Assembly (NCBI GenBank): GCA_037178855.1
Contig: JASJZC010000005.1
Span: 11,098,001-11,162,000 of the forward strand
Reading direction: 5' to 3'
Source: Oscheius sp. JU75
Taxonomy: Eukaryota; Nematoda; Chromadorea; Rhabditida; Rhabditidae
Length of the DNA: 64,000 nucleotides
Part shown: positions 1 through 11,450 of the stretch, in pieces
Layout of the letters: every line of letters starts with the position of its first letter
Position numbering within the stretch: position 1 is the first letter of the stretch
Notes under the pieces: generated by a model
Database searches by the model: none
What the model was told of the DNA's origin: nothing
What the model saw: the letters and a program-made list of their open reading frames with translations, nothing else
Position numbers and translations under genes: made by a program

Positions 1-58
1 CTATTATAGATTGTTATTATAGAACAATGATATTCTGCTGTAAAACAATCTATAATAG
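1..58. repeat. Perfect 15-bp inverted repeat at window edge
   Basis: Positions 1-15 and 44-58 are perfect reverse complements (CTATTATAGATTGTT and its complement) around a 28-nt spacer. It could be a small foldback, or one end of an element cut by the window edge. Nothing shows function. Confidence 0.5.
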
Positions 59-604
59 CTTAGTGGGCGCATCACTTTATAACACTTCTCCGTACCTAAT
101 TTGACCACGTCTTTTTATGGTCAACAACTTAAATCAGTCCGAAAAAGAGAAGAGACAAAAGTTAACAAGCATTATAACGACAAAAACCTGGGTATTCGGC
201 ATCGGGTCCAGAGCATCGTCGTTGACCTGGATGGCGATCGAGTCCGTCATCGAGCGAATTGGCCCGCATCCAACAGATCGTCTTCCGGCCAGTTCGCACA
301 CATCAACGAAGCAGTTATTTCTCATAACTGAAAAAGATTGCATTAGCTCGCAAAAGCTCTTTGGAAGAAAACATTGAGAACCGACTTCAGACCGTTTTCC
401 TTGCTACATACCATATAAATAAAGCATAAAAACACAAAATAATAATAGCAATAGAAGAAAATGAAGGAAAAAATGAAAAAAGGATAAACGAAAAAAATTT
501 GAATTCGCGCCGGATTTTTGGAGTCCGCGCCGCGAGACCTTTCGCGTTCTACCTTTAAAGAATTCGTAAGTGCCGCTGGCCGTTGGAAATAGACTATAGT
601 GCGC
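59..604. other. No assignable gene
   Basis: There are short overlapping frames on both strands between about 100 and 380. The minus-strand frame 134-350 could be a terminal exon, because an acceptor-like TTTTTCAG lies just upstream of it on that strand, but it resembles no family I know. The stretch 420-520 is A-rich and non-coding. Confidence 0.4.
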
Positions 605-645
605 TTATCTGGTAATCGGAAGGTCAGGGTTTCGAACCCCGCCGA
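556..645 (+). repeat. Class A tRNA-like fragment (forward half only)
   Basis: GCGCTTATCTGGTAATCGG followed by a B-box-like GGTTTCGAACCCC matches the forward tRNA-like half of the class A twin elements at 34060, 41236 and 43834. The A-box end is degraded and the reverse half is absent. It lies where the downstream end of the chemoreceptor gene on the minus strand should be. Confidence 0.5.
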
Positions 646-670
646 AAGTATTCTTTTTTTTGGACCTGTC

Positions 671-2072
671 TCTCTGTCTTACCGAAAAGTTCATTAGTTG
701 CTCCTTAGCATACTGATGCATGTGTGCTGTCAAAAGCACAATTGTACAGGTCACGTGGAACATGCAGGCAATGACAAAACAGCAAACAATCACCATGGTA
801 CACTTCATGATCTGTCGTTTGGTCTGTGGGTTGAGACCGACTGAAAACAAAGTTTTCCATAAGAAATTACCAAAGTTCACTTCCAAATTTCAGCAGCAGG
901 ATGCATATGATGTAGATAATCGTGGTCACCGTCAGCAGGACATTCTTTCCGATGAACCAGAACCTCATATCTTCGCGGAGTTCTGAGCTTCCAATTGTGT
1001 TTCACACATTGGTGGTTACCATATTGTTCGTCACAAGTTTGAAGCGTAGGCTGAGTGATATTGGGATCGTTTCTATTCTCGAACCAGAGTAGAATGTCCT
1101 CTCCCTTGTAAAAGGAAAAGACACAGAAAGCAATAGGGATACAGAGACAGGGAAAGATGATCAGGCAAAATGTTGTCCATGTCATTAGACGATACCTGAA
1201 AATCAGTCTCTGTTCTGCTGTCTCGCTGTCCCTCTGTCACTTCCAATTTTCCCACTCCCCCTAACGGCCTTTCTATTTCAAGAACCAGCGGTTCTCTCCC
1301 GATTTAGTTCCCGGTTAGGGTCATGGGTCGACCGCAAGAGGACAAGAACGTCAACAGAGCTACGTATATAGCAACAGAGAGTGAGTGTGTCGAAACAAAA
1401 TGGAAAACAACTTCTTGGCCATGATCACTGGCCTTTTCGTGTGTTTTGACTGTTTTTGAATCTCAGAAGACTTCCAAAAAGAAATGAGAGAAAATCTGTG
1501 AAAGTTAACATTATAGAGAGACCTTCTTTTACTACGTCAAACCTGAGACATGTTTATCACTTTCTGGTCCTAAATTCTTTAAGGAAAACAATCCCCCAAC
1601 TCTTTTTCTCCACCAACCTAAAGGGAAAAACCATATTTAGCAGTAGGTCGAAGGCCATCATAATTGTGACAGTTCCGGCCATTGAAAGGCCAGTGATGTA
1701 GACGGCAGACATGACAGTACAGGTTATTGGGCCAATATAGTCCATGTGGAGGATTATGGTAGCATTGGCAGGCGAGAACAGGAGGCATAGGAGGTGGATT
1801 ATTGCTCCGAGGAAGAGGAGAAATCCTTAAAAATTTGTTATACTATTGAACTTGTTACTCAAAAAAAAACACAAAGACAACGACAGAGAGGTAGAGAAAC
1901 AGAGAGACAAAGAAACAGAGAAACAGAGAGGCAGAGGGTCAGATAACTCACCAGTTTTACTCCTCATCTGCTTCGTTCTCAAGTAGACCAGCATCAGATT
2001 GATATTTCCAAATAGTCCTATGGCCAGGAAGACAAAGACGATACCGAACTTCAGAGGAAAGTAGTCGATCAT
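671..2072 (-). CDS. Serpentine (7-TM) chemoreceptor-like GPCR, 3' end unresolved
   Basis: This is a multi-exon membrane receptor on the minus strand. The first exon (2072-1952) encodes TM1 with LFGNINLMLVYLRTKQMRSK, the usual N-containing TM1 followed by a short basic loop. The next exon (1826 to about 1620) carries TM2 and TM3 and ends NMVFPFR, continued by YRLMTW from 1195, the position of a DRY-like turn. TM4 is CLIIFPCLCIPIAFCVFSF. A 42-nt intron then links DEQY to ELREDMRFW and TM5 (NVLLTVTTIIYIICILLL). TM6 follows GLNPQTKRQIMK near 840-700. The start ATG at 2072 follows the acceptor TTTTTGCAG. I cannot see TM7: the sequence below 671 runs into repeat, so the gene may be truncated or simply unresolved. 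The pattern fits nematode chemoreceptors, possibly the SRSX group. Ligand unknown. Confidence 0.65.
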
Positions 2073-3264
2073 TTTCTGCAAAAATGACGGATTGACCTGT
2101 AACGACTCAGAACTGATTCATGGTCACTCGCCCGCCTTATTGACCAGCCTCAAAACAGGTCTGTGTATTTATTACCTAACAGGGGGGACAAGGAAGCCGA
2201 AAACAGTTTGGTGAGAGAGATAGAGAGATTGTGGTAGGAAAGGTGCGGGAAAATTGGAATGACCCAGTGAAATGGCCGTCAAAATTTAATTACTTGTCTG
2301 CTGAGGAGTTGTTTCAAGGAGTAAACAACGCCTCGTGGTTGATGAAATCGGGGCAAAATCATAGTTTGACCAAGAAGTTTTAGCCTTACTGTGACTTTTT
2401 CACTATAAGAAGCACAGATGCAGAGAGTTACTGTAGATAGTAGATACCTGCTGACAACAAAAGACAGTTTAGTTATAAGGTGACAATTTATACAGAGTGA
2501 CAGCTACGTGAGTAATTAGTTTAAGGTAGAAATAGTAATAAACAATTATAGGAGTAAATGAATGTCTGAACTGTGTGTACAACTTGATCCCCATTTCAGT
2601 TTTCACTTAGTTTGCGATTATTGTTTTTCATCCGCGTAAAAAGATTTACAGCAGATGAAAAACAACAATTGCTACCAGCGTAAACGCCGTGAGAATTGAT
2701 GATGGTAACTTGACAAACTAGGTGACAATGGTATAGGGTGCTTTGAGATCTTTGTTCAGTTTTCAGAAAGGTAGAGAGACAGGCGCAAAGATACAGAGCG
2801 ATTAAAAGACAGAGAGTCAGGGAGACCAAGTAATAGAAAGACAGAGGGAAAGAGATGAAGAGACACATTGCCATTTTCTCTAAAGTCACTTCGTATCTTT
2901 GCGTTGTTTCCGTGCTCAATCGTACACACCTATAGCTCTCGCCAAAATCACTTTCGAAAATTGAGTCCTGTGATGGTCTCGCAACGAACTACCTGCGCAA
3001 ATTTTCGACAGCAATTCAAACTTGATAAATTGATTTCACCTGTTTCTCTTTGACAGTTTACATCATTTCTCTCAAAAATGGACGCCTATGAGCGCTAATG
3101 CTGATAATGACTCTTCCGGTGAGGATACAAAAGGAATTCCTGCGAAAAAGCGTCGTCTTTTGAAGAAAAGTCGTGTCCCAGCATACGGAATGAATTACCT
3201 GTTTCATTCCGCTACACAGACGCATTTCTCGGTTAGAACATCTCATATCAGTTCATTTCTTTCA
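2073..3264. other. Intergenic, AT-rich, no assignable gene
   Basis: I see no supported gene. A 107-codon minus-strand frame at 2596-2919 spans an AGAGACAG-type microsatellite and has no recognisable domain. Confidence 0.4.
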
Positions 3265-4400
3265 GCTGTCTAATAGGCAAAAAATAGTTTGCAAACAAGG
3301 CGGCAATAAGCTCTGTGGAAAGTCTACGGAAATTATCCGAACAGTACTCAAAAACATGAATCATCACAGGCTCTTGTCGGAAAAATGGACCCGAAGACGC
3401 TCGGCATCACAGGCTCTTATCGGAAAAATGAACCCGAAGACGCTCTTCAAAGTTTGCACTGCTGTTCACAGTATGTATGCGGAGCAAAAAACCGTCTCAG
3501 TTGCTGCTCTCAATCAAAGACTTCACGGTATTCTTGAAGTTAGCGACCGAACTCTCTGCCGCATCCTGATCGGATTTACCTTCAAACGTATTCGTGACAT
3601 GAATATCATCTACTATCGTCCTGAACTCGTCGCTTGGCGACGAAGGTTTCTCAAGAAGATGCAGGACTGGCGTGCTCAGAACGCTTATATTGGTTACTCG
3701 GACGAATCGTGGTACCATGAGGGAATGGGATACGCTTATGAGTGGATTGGTTCACACCTTCAAAGTAACCAAAATATTTTTATGCTGAAAGAGTTAAAGG
3801 GCTGGCAGAAATCCGGAACTGCAGACTGAGGTGATTATCCCAAAACTATCACAAGTGGTACAAAGCCTATCTTGAAGGGACCCTTCCAAACTTGAAAAAA
3901 GCTGCTGGAGATCGTCCTGACATTTTGGTGATTGATAGTGCTCCAAATCATACGGCCGTCGTTGAGCAGGTTGTCGCATATGATTCACACTTAGTTTCTA
4001 CTTTAAGATTCCAAACTCGTCTTCCAAAAAGAACGATATTATCAAATATCTCAACAGCAAGGAAGGTCACTCGCCCTGTTACAAAAGCAGTTATTGGAGG
4101 ATTTGCATGATTATCTAGCTATTCGAGGCGGTCGCACTGCCGTAAAGCCGACGTCATTGCCGCAAAGCACGGAGTGAGAATAGTCGAATTGTCGCTCTAT
4201 CACTACTCGAATATACATGGGGATGGCTAAAGGCAAAACCGGCAAGAAACGCAAAGGCAACGGATCGCCTTCAAGACTTTGAGGATAACACAATCAAAAA
4301 CATCTACGAAATGGACGATGCCCTCAAAAAGTCCTTCTACGACCATGTTAGTGCTGTAGAGCAAGATTTTATAGCTAAAGATGATGCTATTGTTTGTGAT
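3265..4400 (+). pseudogene. Degenerate Tc1/mariner-class DDE transposase
   Basis: The frame around 3285-3829 reads as the helix-turn-helix and start of the catalytic domain of a DDE transposase, with the first catalytic aspartate in GYSDESWYHEG (about 3694-3726). After a frame change, DILVIDSAPNHTAVVE (about 3919-3966) is the second catalytic motif. The third region, normally a proline/asparagine-rich loop before a glutamate, survives as EYTWGWLKAKPARNAK (about 4206-4254) in another frame and appears shortened upstream. At least two frame breaks and a tandem duplication at 3362-3447 show it is dead. I did not find clear terminal inverted repeats. Confidence 0.75.
3362..3447 (+). repeat. Tandem duplication, 43-bp period
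   Basis: The unit beginning CATCACAGGCTCTT and ending GAAGACGCTC occurs at 3362-3402 and again at 3405-3445 with a few substitutions. As 43 is not a multiple of three, the duplication shifts the transposase frame. Confidence 0.8.
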
Positions 4401-5352
4401 TTGGTCTACTATAATCTCTTTTTCCTACGAAATCAAAAAAAACAAATTGTGACAAGTAGAAATTACGTTATAAACAGGAAAAATACTGAAAACATCAGGA
4501 CAAAAGATGGAAATGAAAGTCGAAGGAAATTCAGGAATCAACAACGGTCATTTGAAGTCCCGTCGGAGATTTGCGCGGGAAGTTTGTTGCGAGACCATCG
4601 CGCGACTCGATTTTCGAAAGTGATTTTGGCAAGAGCTAAACAGCTCATAAACCTGATAATTCCAAATCTGGTCAACGTTCTCACAGAACTGTCAGAGAAC
4701 TCGCTAGTACAATTTATTCCAGCGCTGTGTCTAATAATAAATTGCGGGCTACTGCTTGTTTCCTTCTCTAGGGGTCGTTGATAATACTCCAATACAAGAA
4801 AGTTTTCCCTTTCCTGATAAACTTCCAGTAGATCTCTACTGCTCTAGAGACCAGAGTTCAACAGACTAGGGTTGCATGAATCAATCCCTCTTGATTCATG
4901 CAATCCGAACTTTTTATTTGGATGTTGGCGTCGAGGCAACAGGAAGTTGATAAAATCGCTGTGGCTGGGGTGTGACGGACGTTGGACGAATGATGAAAAG
5001 GAGTAGGTCTCTAAGTTGAGGACAAGAGAGAAGAAGAATCCATGGTTGAAAAACAAACATGGCTTCGATTACCACCGACCTGCAAGTGAACATTTGGATT
5101 TTTCTTGACCTCAGGGCTCACATCTGTCTTGTTACAAGAGTCAAGAACTCGGCATGGTGAGTAAGCATGGCGTAAATGTGCAGAGTTGAACGGATTGTGG
5201 CCGGAAGTGTCATGATGAAAGTAGCCACTGAGCAACGAAGCAGAATAAGTTCTCGTTGCTGAAAACAATAGGAATTTTTGTCACTATGTCTCTAAGCCTG
5301 TCTGGCTGTATGTCTCTCTATTTCTCAAAACTCATAGCAGTTACAGTTCCAG
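4401..5352. other. No assignable gene
   Basis: Scattered short frames on both strands have no recognisable domains. The only structured feature is the hairpin at 4872-4903. Confidence 0.35.
4872..4903. repeat. Perfect 13-bp hairpin
   Basis: TTGCATGAATCAA at 4872-4884 is perfectly complementary to 4891-4903 with a 6-nt loop (TCCCTC). No T-run follows. It may be a small foldback remnant. Confidence 0.6.
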
Positions 5353-5520
5353 ATGCCCTCTTTCAGTCGACTAACTCCTACAGACACTGCCCTTCTAGTC
5401 TGTGACCTACAGTCAAACATATCCTCAATCCAATACTTTCCGGAGATTGTAGCTGCCAGTAAGCGCATTATCGATGCTTCTCGTCTCCTGGACATGAAGA
5501 TGTTTGGGCTGGCAAATACG
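5353..5520 (+). pseudogene. Isochorismatase-domain fragment
   Basis: The translation contains LTPTDTALLVCDLQSNI followed by YFPEIVAASKRIIDASRLLD, which matches the N-terminal strand and helix of isochorismatase-like hydrolases (ISOC1/ISOC2 type), including the aspartate at the end of the first beta strand. The similarity stops after about 55 residues and the following sequence reads as unrelated hydrophobic residues. I see no exon carrying the lysine or cysteine of the catalytic triad downstream, where a dead mariner begins at about 5700. It is most simply a broken gene or gene fragment. An incomplete first exon whose partner lies beyond the mariner cannot be excluded. Confidence 0.6.
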
Positions 5521-5701
5521 TTTTCGCTTTTTGTAAATATGTTCTTTGTCTTGCTTACAACCACGGCCGAGCTATTGATTTTAGCACATCGTGTTTCTCA
5601 CTTGGTCCTCAACCACCACCATGAAAGACACCACTTCTCTTCTTCTTACCCTCTATTCTGTTTGTTTTGACCCGGACTATTGATGACCTGTCACCCTACT
5701 A

Positions 5702-6425
5702 TCTGCGACGTGTCATGTTGAATGAACTCCTCAAAGGTATGAATGGAGCCCAAACGGCGGCTAACATCAACGACCAACAACTTTTAATGAATCGAAACGG
5801 CTGCAGCTCGTGAACGAGGATAATTGGCAGACTACTCGTGAACTAGCAGAAGCACTGTCTGTCAGTCACGCGCAGTGGAACATCATTTGAAGCAATTGAG
5901 GTTTATGAAGAAACTGGGCACTTGGTTGCCGCATGACCTCAGTGACACCCAGAAGTGGCAGCGCATGTCCGTCGCCCATTCTCTACTGTCCAGGAATGAG
6001 AGGAAGTCGTTTTTTTTTTTTTGCCAGGTCTGGTGACGAGGAATGAGAAGTGGGTAACATACGTGAACTTCCAAAGGAAGCGTCAATGGGTGGCTCCAGG
6101 GAGACAGCAAGTCATGATGTGAAATCCGATACTCATCAAAAGAAGATTATGCTCTGTGTTTTCTGGGATATCGAAGAAGTGGTGCTCACTCCAAGATCCA
6201 CGACCTAAGTTAGGAGAATCTACCCCGTCATCCTTACAGTCCGGTCCTTGCCCCTACCTATCTGTTCCGGGCTCTCAACAACGAGATAGGAGGACAACAA
6301 CGGTGCACTCACAAGCTGGTTAACAAACTTTTTCGCGTCGAAACCCATCTTCTATGAGCGTGGCACCCGTAAACCCGTGAAATGGGCAGACTTGGTACAA
6401 TATAATGGTTATTACAACAAATCAA
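5702..6425 (+). pseudogene. Degenerate mariner transposase
   Basis: Mariner motifs appear in the expected order but in shifting frames: LNELLKGMNGAQTAANIN (HTH start, about 5718), LVNEDNWQTTRELAEALSVS (about 5808-5867), then HHLKQLRFMKKLGTWLPHDL (about 5882-5940) and MSVAHSLLSRNE. WVTYVNFQRKRQWVAPGRQQ follows at about 6051. The C terminus near 6320-6415 reads NNFFASKP then FYERGTRKPVKWADLVQYNG. An insertion with a T-run near 6010 and several stops and frameshifts make it non-functional. It is a different lineage from the DDE element at 3265-4400. Confidence 0.8.
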
Positions 6426-6769
6426 AAAGCTGTTTGGAAATCAATAAATCTTTGCATTTAAAAAAAAGAAAAGAATTAGCCAACCCAATAATAGGGACAG
6501 AGCACTTTCCTGACGCTGTTGGGAATACAGTCCCGGAACTACAGATCGATTCGTCTGTCTCTCTAGCTCTCTGTCTGTTGCGGATGGATACCCTGTCAAG
6601 GCTCGTCAGGCCTGATCAACTTCTACAGTGATACTCTTGTGGCAGTTGCTTGTAGTTTTTGTCTGGAGTAAAGTGAACTGTTGCCTCATTTCTACTCTCC
6701 CCGTGTTACAACACTGTCTCTGTCTTTCTGTCATTCTGTTTCTCTGTCTCCGTCTCTCTCTTAAAAATA

Positions 6770-7802
6770 ACTCACTCTGTTTCTATCCGGTTGATCCGCC
6801 AGCTTCTTCCTCATCCGAATGGCTATACAGTAATAGCAGATGGAGCAAATACATGCAGTTCCCAGACTCATTACAAACTCTGTTATTGTGTCAATCTAAG
6901 AGAACTTTGCATGTTTTCACACAACTCACAATGGAAGTTGCGAAATTGAATCCAAAAATATCACTCTCTTTATCAAGTGTCGTCGTGAACAGAGTCCTTG
7001 GACTAATGATAAATGTAATAATCCTGGGAAGGGAAGAGAATATGTATCCGAAAAGTATCATTAGAACAATATTTCTGTTTGTCCATATCTGAAGAAGTGT
7101 GATGAGACATAGGAGAATATGACGGAGATTGAGAGACATAGAGAAATACAGTCAGAACATACCCTTGAATTCAATTGAAAGATCGCTGAAACCCTATTGA
7201 AGGCAAACAGAAGATGTGATGTATAGAGATTGTTTCGAAGAGAGATGAACCAATAGTATTCAATCTCAACCACATTGTTATCCTCTTCAAGGGCATAAAG
7301 GATGATGCGATATTTTCGCAAGCGATTGATGAACATGCATGTGAGATACACAAGAATCTCCTGGATGCCCTAAAATACCATGTGGTCCTCCCAGAAACAT
7401 TAAGTGCTACGTCTTTCCCTCGGTCTTAATAACTCAGAAATGTTTTAGGATGAGTCTTGTCACCGAAACAAATTCTTGTCTCCGGTTTGAAAATTTTTAA
7501 CATTCGAAATCGGCTATAGCGTCATGCCAATACTTTGTGAAAGGCGACCCGGGTAGCTAAATGGCATCAACGATCAGTTTACTCGTAAAAGTAAGCTTCG
7601 AACTTCGTTTACCAAGAAGAATTTCATGTTCTCTTACTTGTGCAATGCACAAACTGAAGAATGGTCCGGCAAAAAACGACTTTGACCTCGAGTACAGTCT
7701 CGATCTGATGACCAGAACAACAAGGAACATGTGCGTCGTAGCCGAAACCGTACTGTAGCAGATCCAAAGCCATTCCCAAAATGGAATACTCTGGAAGGAC
7801 AT
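6770..7802 (-). CDS. Serpentine chemoreceptor-like GPCR
   Basis: Exon 1 (7802-7638) starts at an ATG just after the acceptor TTTCTTTCAG and encodes TM1 followed by SFFAGPFFSLCIAQ, a pattern typical of nematode serpentine receptors of the SRG/SRV type (S-F-x(3)-PFF...Q). Exon 2 (from 7369) continues in phase with GIQEILVYLTCMFINRLRKY and a loop, then a third hydrophobic stretch with NNLYTSHLLFAFNR. Exon 3 (about 7098-6925) carries NRNIVLMILFGYIFSSLPRI. A further exon near 6890-6775 reads SLGTACICSICYYCIAIRMR. Below this I cannot follow TM7, and the gene may extend to about 6600. Spacing to the other receptor at 671-2072 and the weak similarity suggest independent members of a large, fast-evolving family. 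Ligand unknown. Confidence 0.6.
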
Positions 7803-8344
7803 AGAGGAAATTTCTGAAAGAAAAGTGTGGGGGCAAGGACACCGGGGTAAATAATCAAGAAAAAATTCGCATGAGCTTGAACAGATTTTAATAGTATTTA
7901 CTCTGACTAGATGAGATAGAAGTCTTTCTAATCCTGTGTGAACAAAGAGAATGCAAAAGAAGACAAGTTGCTCATGTCGCAAGATTGTGCCTGGATGAGG
8001 GGAGATGTCCAGACATTTGTAGGTCAGCTATTAGACTCTTGACGTTTCGGAGGAAAACAGTGATTGAATGGACTTTTCAGCTCGATCCGTCATTAAGACT
8101 CCTACATAGACAGTGTTTTCGACCAGGATGTCAAACATCGAACATTTTTGAAAAGCGGGTTCAGCAACAGAGTTCCGAAGGACGAATGATTAGAAGAGAT
8201 AATCCTCCACCTTCACGATTAGCGTGTCTCAATGTGCTTCCTGGTTATGAACGGGTTTATCTAACTATAGTCTGGAAGTGGGAGGCAGAGAGACAGTGGG
8301 GCGAATGAGGTAACAAGGGACCACCACTCGCATACCGTCTGAAG

Positions 8345-8880
8345 TTCTTACACGTTGCCGAGTGGTAAGCACACTCGTCTGATATAGTCCATTTCCAACG
8401 AATAGCGGCAGTGAGCCAATTCTTTAAAGGTAACGAAATTCGGGTCCCGTCACGAACCAAAAATTTCTTCGACTTTTTTCACTTTGCTTGTTTTTTTCCG
8501 TTTCTTGTCATTTTTGTTGATACTTCGTGGTTGCTTTTCTATCACTATGCTTTCCAAGCGAAATAGAAATGATCAACTGACGGTTTCATAGATGCTAAAG
8601 TTGATCGTTTCGGGTCGCCGCGCTCTGCGCATCTGAAAGGCCGAGATCCTCATGTCTCTCCATAGGGTCGAGTAGCTGTTCCTTCCATCATATCCTTGAA
8701 TCCCATAGCGCACGTTTGGGATTCCCGCCGCGGACAAGACTATCTTTTACGTTTTCAGAGGTTTTCAAGAGCGTCAAACACGCTCCTGCTATTAGTTTAC
8801 CTCTAAAATGCCTTTGCTAACCGAGAAGTATTACGTGCTGTAGATCGACGCTCAGAGACAGAGAGATGGAAACACTGTTC
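8345..8880 (+). repeat. Class B twin-tRNA element, fragmented
   Basis: A forward tRNA-like head (GTTGCCGAGTGGTAAGCACA, from about 8352) breaks off at GATATAGTCCATTTCC. The class B tail resumes at about 8705 with CCGCCGCGGACAAGACTATC and runs through AGGTTTTCAAGAGCGTCAAA and the GTAGATCGACGCTCAGAGAC end at about 8860. The 300-bp insert between them is not identifiable. Confidence 0.6.
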
Positions 8881-9518
8881 AGTAACCTTGCTTTCCAGAA
8901 CAGCCTCTGGTCCCAAAGGCAATGATGGTTAGTTGTCACCGTCACCGTTACCGTGTGAGCTGAATACCAAGCCGATGTTCTTCAGTTAAACGGAGGTACT
9001 AGTGATTATTAGCGTTTGTTTTTATTGTTGTTTACGTGAAAGTAAATAAAATATTTATACTTTCTTGACACCGAAATTTGAATTACGATCGAAATCGCGC
9101 CCTGAAACGTGACAAATTCCAGTTTTAAAGTGATTATCGACGTTTTCCATCACGACCTATCAAAGTATCATGTTCCGAAACTTTGTAAAGCGAAAAATGC
9201 CTGCAATCAGGAGAAATTGCAGAGGTATCTATACTTTCTTGACACACTGTATTGGAGGGACCGTGACACTGAATCAGGGTGGATGTCTCAACGATGACGC
9301 AGACATTTCAATCTGTGACACCTGTCTCAATCCGAGGACTAAGCTGAATGCCGTAGCAGCCGAGACGCCCGGGTAGAAGATAAAACTCGATCCGCATTGA
9401 TCCAAGTAAAATTTCTGAACCATAGAATGATACCTTCTAACTATGACTCTCTTGATCCCAAAAAGACATAGAATTCTTCATTATCTTATGGAATGCATCC
9501 TCAGAACCGTGCGGATGT
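8881..9518. other. Intergenic, no assignable gene
   Basis: Short plus-strand frames at 9109-9376 have no recognisable family. A string ACTTTCTTGACAC occurs at about 9058 and 9231. I see nothing else of note. Confidence 0.4.
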
Positions 9519-11450
9519 TTACTTTGTCTCGTTACCCTTGATCAGAGACATGTTCCTCTTATGGTAATGGATAACATCTTGAAGAATGGCATGTTGTTTC
9601 TCCAGCAAACTTTTCTGAGCCTGAAAACCTCACAATTCTAACGTACTACAGTCTTCAGACCTGTCTCTGAGCCTCCTCGTCCGACTGCTTCTTCACAATG
9701 TTCGGTCCAACTGCGCCAATACTTCCAGCCACGACGAAGGCAGCAGCAGGAAAGACTCGATAGTAAGCCTCCAAGATCTGTGCAAACTATGGTAAAAGAA
9801 GGCGACAGAAGTAAGTACCTGTTCATAAGTGTATGGACAAGCGACGGGACCGGTGCTCATCTTGGCCCACCAGAGTTTGACGTACTTTTGCCAGTTCGCT
9901 CGTCTCTCCTTTCCAGACAGACAACCGGTGAAGAGGCGAACCAAATCAGCGGCAGGATTGGCGATTTGAGCGGTCTGAAAAGCTACGATCGGTCTCTGTC
10001 TTTTTTGTCTCTCTGACTCTCTGTTTCTCTCACTCTCTCCCTCTTACCTGAAGATCAATCAGAGCCTTCAGCTCATACTCTTCATTGCTCGGACAGTCAC
10101 CAGTTCTCTTCAACAGCATATTGCACATCCACACATCTCCATGGCAAAGCATCCTCGCAATTCCTAGATTCTCACAGGTCTCATCGATCCACTTCAGATA
10201 GCAGGGCTCTTTCATTTCTTCCAAGACCGGCAACAGTTCTTCGCATTCCTTGGCCATCATCTCTCCTCCAAAATTTTTGATCATCAGACCGAGGCTCTTG
10301 ATCATCTGCAGAAAATATTTTTAATACAAGAAAAGAACATACGGCAGGTTCGAACATGATATTGAAGGTGTCCTGATACATGTTTCCTTGCATTTTGGTC
10401 TGTTGTTCTTCCGAGAACAGAGGGGCAGACTTGTGGATTTCACTTAGTTGATGTATAATCTGAAAACAATGGATTCCAATGTATAATGACCTCCGAAAAT
10501 GGTCAAAACAGTACTCACATCCTCAATAGCAGCCTCCGTAAGGTTATTATTCATGTGAAGATAGGATGAGACTCCGTCGAAATGTTTCATGACAATATAG
10601 CCATCATCCTTGAAGTTCTTTCTCTCCTTCCAGGCATAAACTTCTGCCAATTTTACATTGACGTGGTTCTCCTGGAGAGTTGTCAAGACAGAGATTTCGG
10701 TGTTGTGGTACTGAACAAATTAGTATGAATGGTTCGAAAGATAGAGACAGAGTGATGAGATTAATTTTGGAAGAAAAAAAAACAACGGGGTTGTGTTCAC
10801 CGCCCTCGAAAAGTCTAGTTAACGTAAAAGAAAAAAGTTATCATCGGTGGGGATTGAACCTTTAACCCTCGGTGAGGTGCGGACTTCAAGCGAATGCGGT
10901 AACTACCATCTGTAGTCTGTTTCCAACGTTAGCACACTCGTTGGGTAATCTAGCGGCCCAGGTTGAATTCCCGCCGCGGACCAAACTGTATCTTTTACGT
11001 TCCTAGAAGTTTTCAAGAGCGTCAAACACGCTCCTGCTTTTAGTTTATCTCTAAAAGTCTTTCCTAACAGATAAACAGAGAGACACAGAGACAGTTGAAT
11101 TATCTCACATTGACAATTCTTTGCTGCTTCGCATCGTCCACGTTGGTCTCTCTGGACAGTTTTTGTAGTTCATTGTCTGTTTCCACATTGGCTGAAGTTG
11201 CAACTTTGACAGCAAAAGTGGCGGAAAGAGTATGGTTAGACGGCTGCCAATCAGCAGTAAGGAGTCCGACCTGTGAGACGATGCCCTAGAAAACAATTTA
11301 TCAATGCAACCTACTGTAAAAACTTACATTTCCCTCTCCTAGATCCCGAAAATTGACATTTGGACCAAATTTCGAGTCCGTTTTGAAGTGTTTCTGAAGG
11401 TCAGACTCCAGATTTTGCAAAGTGATGGAACTTTTGAAAAGCGAGGTCAT
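9519..11450 (-). CDS. CHK kinase-like protein (DUF1679/EcKinase family)
   Basis: A multi-exon minus-strand gene starts at ATG 11450 and stops at 9519-9521. Exon 1 has MTSLFKSSITLQNLESDL and a glycine-rich end (FRDLGEGN). Exon 2 carries the beta-strand lysine region TFAVKVATS. Exon 5 contains the catalytic loop ARMLCHGDVWMCNMLL (HGDxWxxN) and LKALIDLQ, where D is the metal-binding DxQ of this family. Exon 6 is NPAADLVRLFTGCLSG. The last exons read KSLLEKQHAILQDVIHYHKR and end KGNETK. Members have a protein-kinase/aminoglycoside-phosphotransferase fold. Insect relatives phosphorylate ecdysteroids, and nematode members are often linked to xenobiotic responses. The substrate here is unknown. The 400-bp intron between exons 2 and 3 holds a class B twin-tRNA element. 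Catalytic residues are intact. Confidence 0.85.
10757..11092. repeat. Class B twin-tRNA element B1, intronic
   Basis: On the minus strand a tRNA-like module ends in the B box GGTTCAATCCCCACCG (complement of 10847-10862) with its A-box side near 10900. On the plus strand a second module begins TTAGCACACTCGTTGGGTAAT at about 10930, with B-box-like GGTTGAATTCC at about 10961, followed by the class tail up to the GAGAGACACAGAGACAG microsatellite. It lies inside an intron of the CHK kinase-like gene. Confidence 0.7.

Noticed and set aside
2596-2919. 107-codon minus-strand frame
   Set aside because: Much of it is translated microsatellite; no domain.
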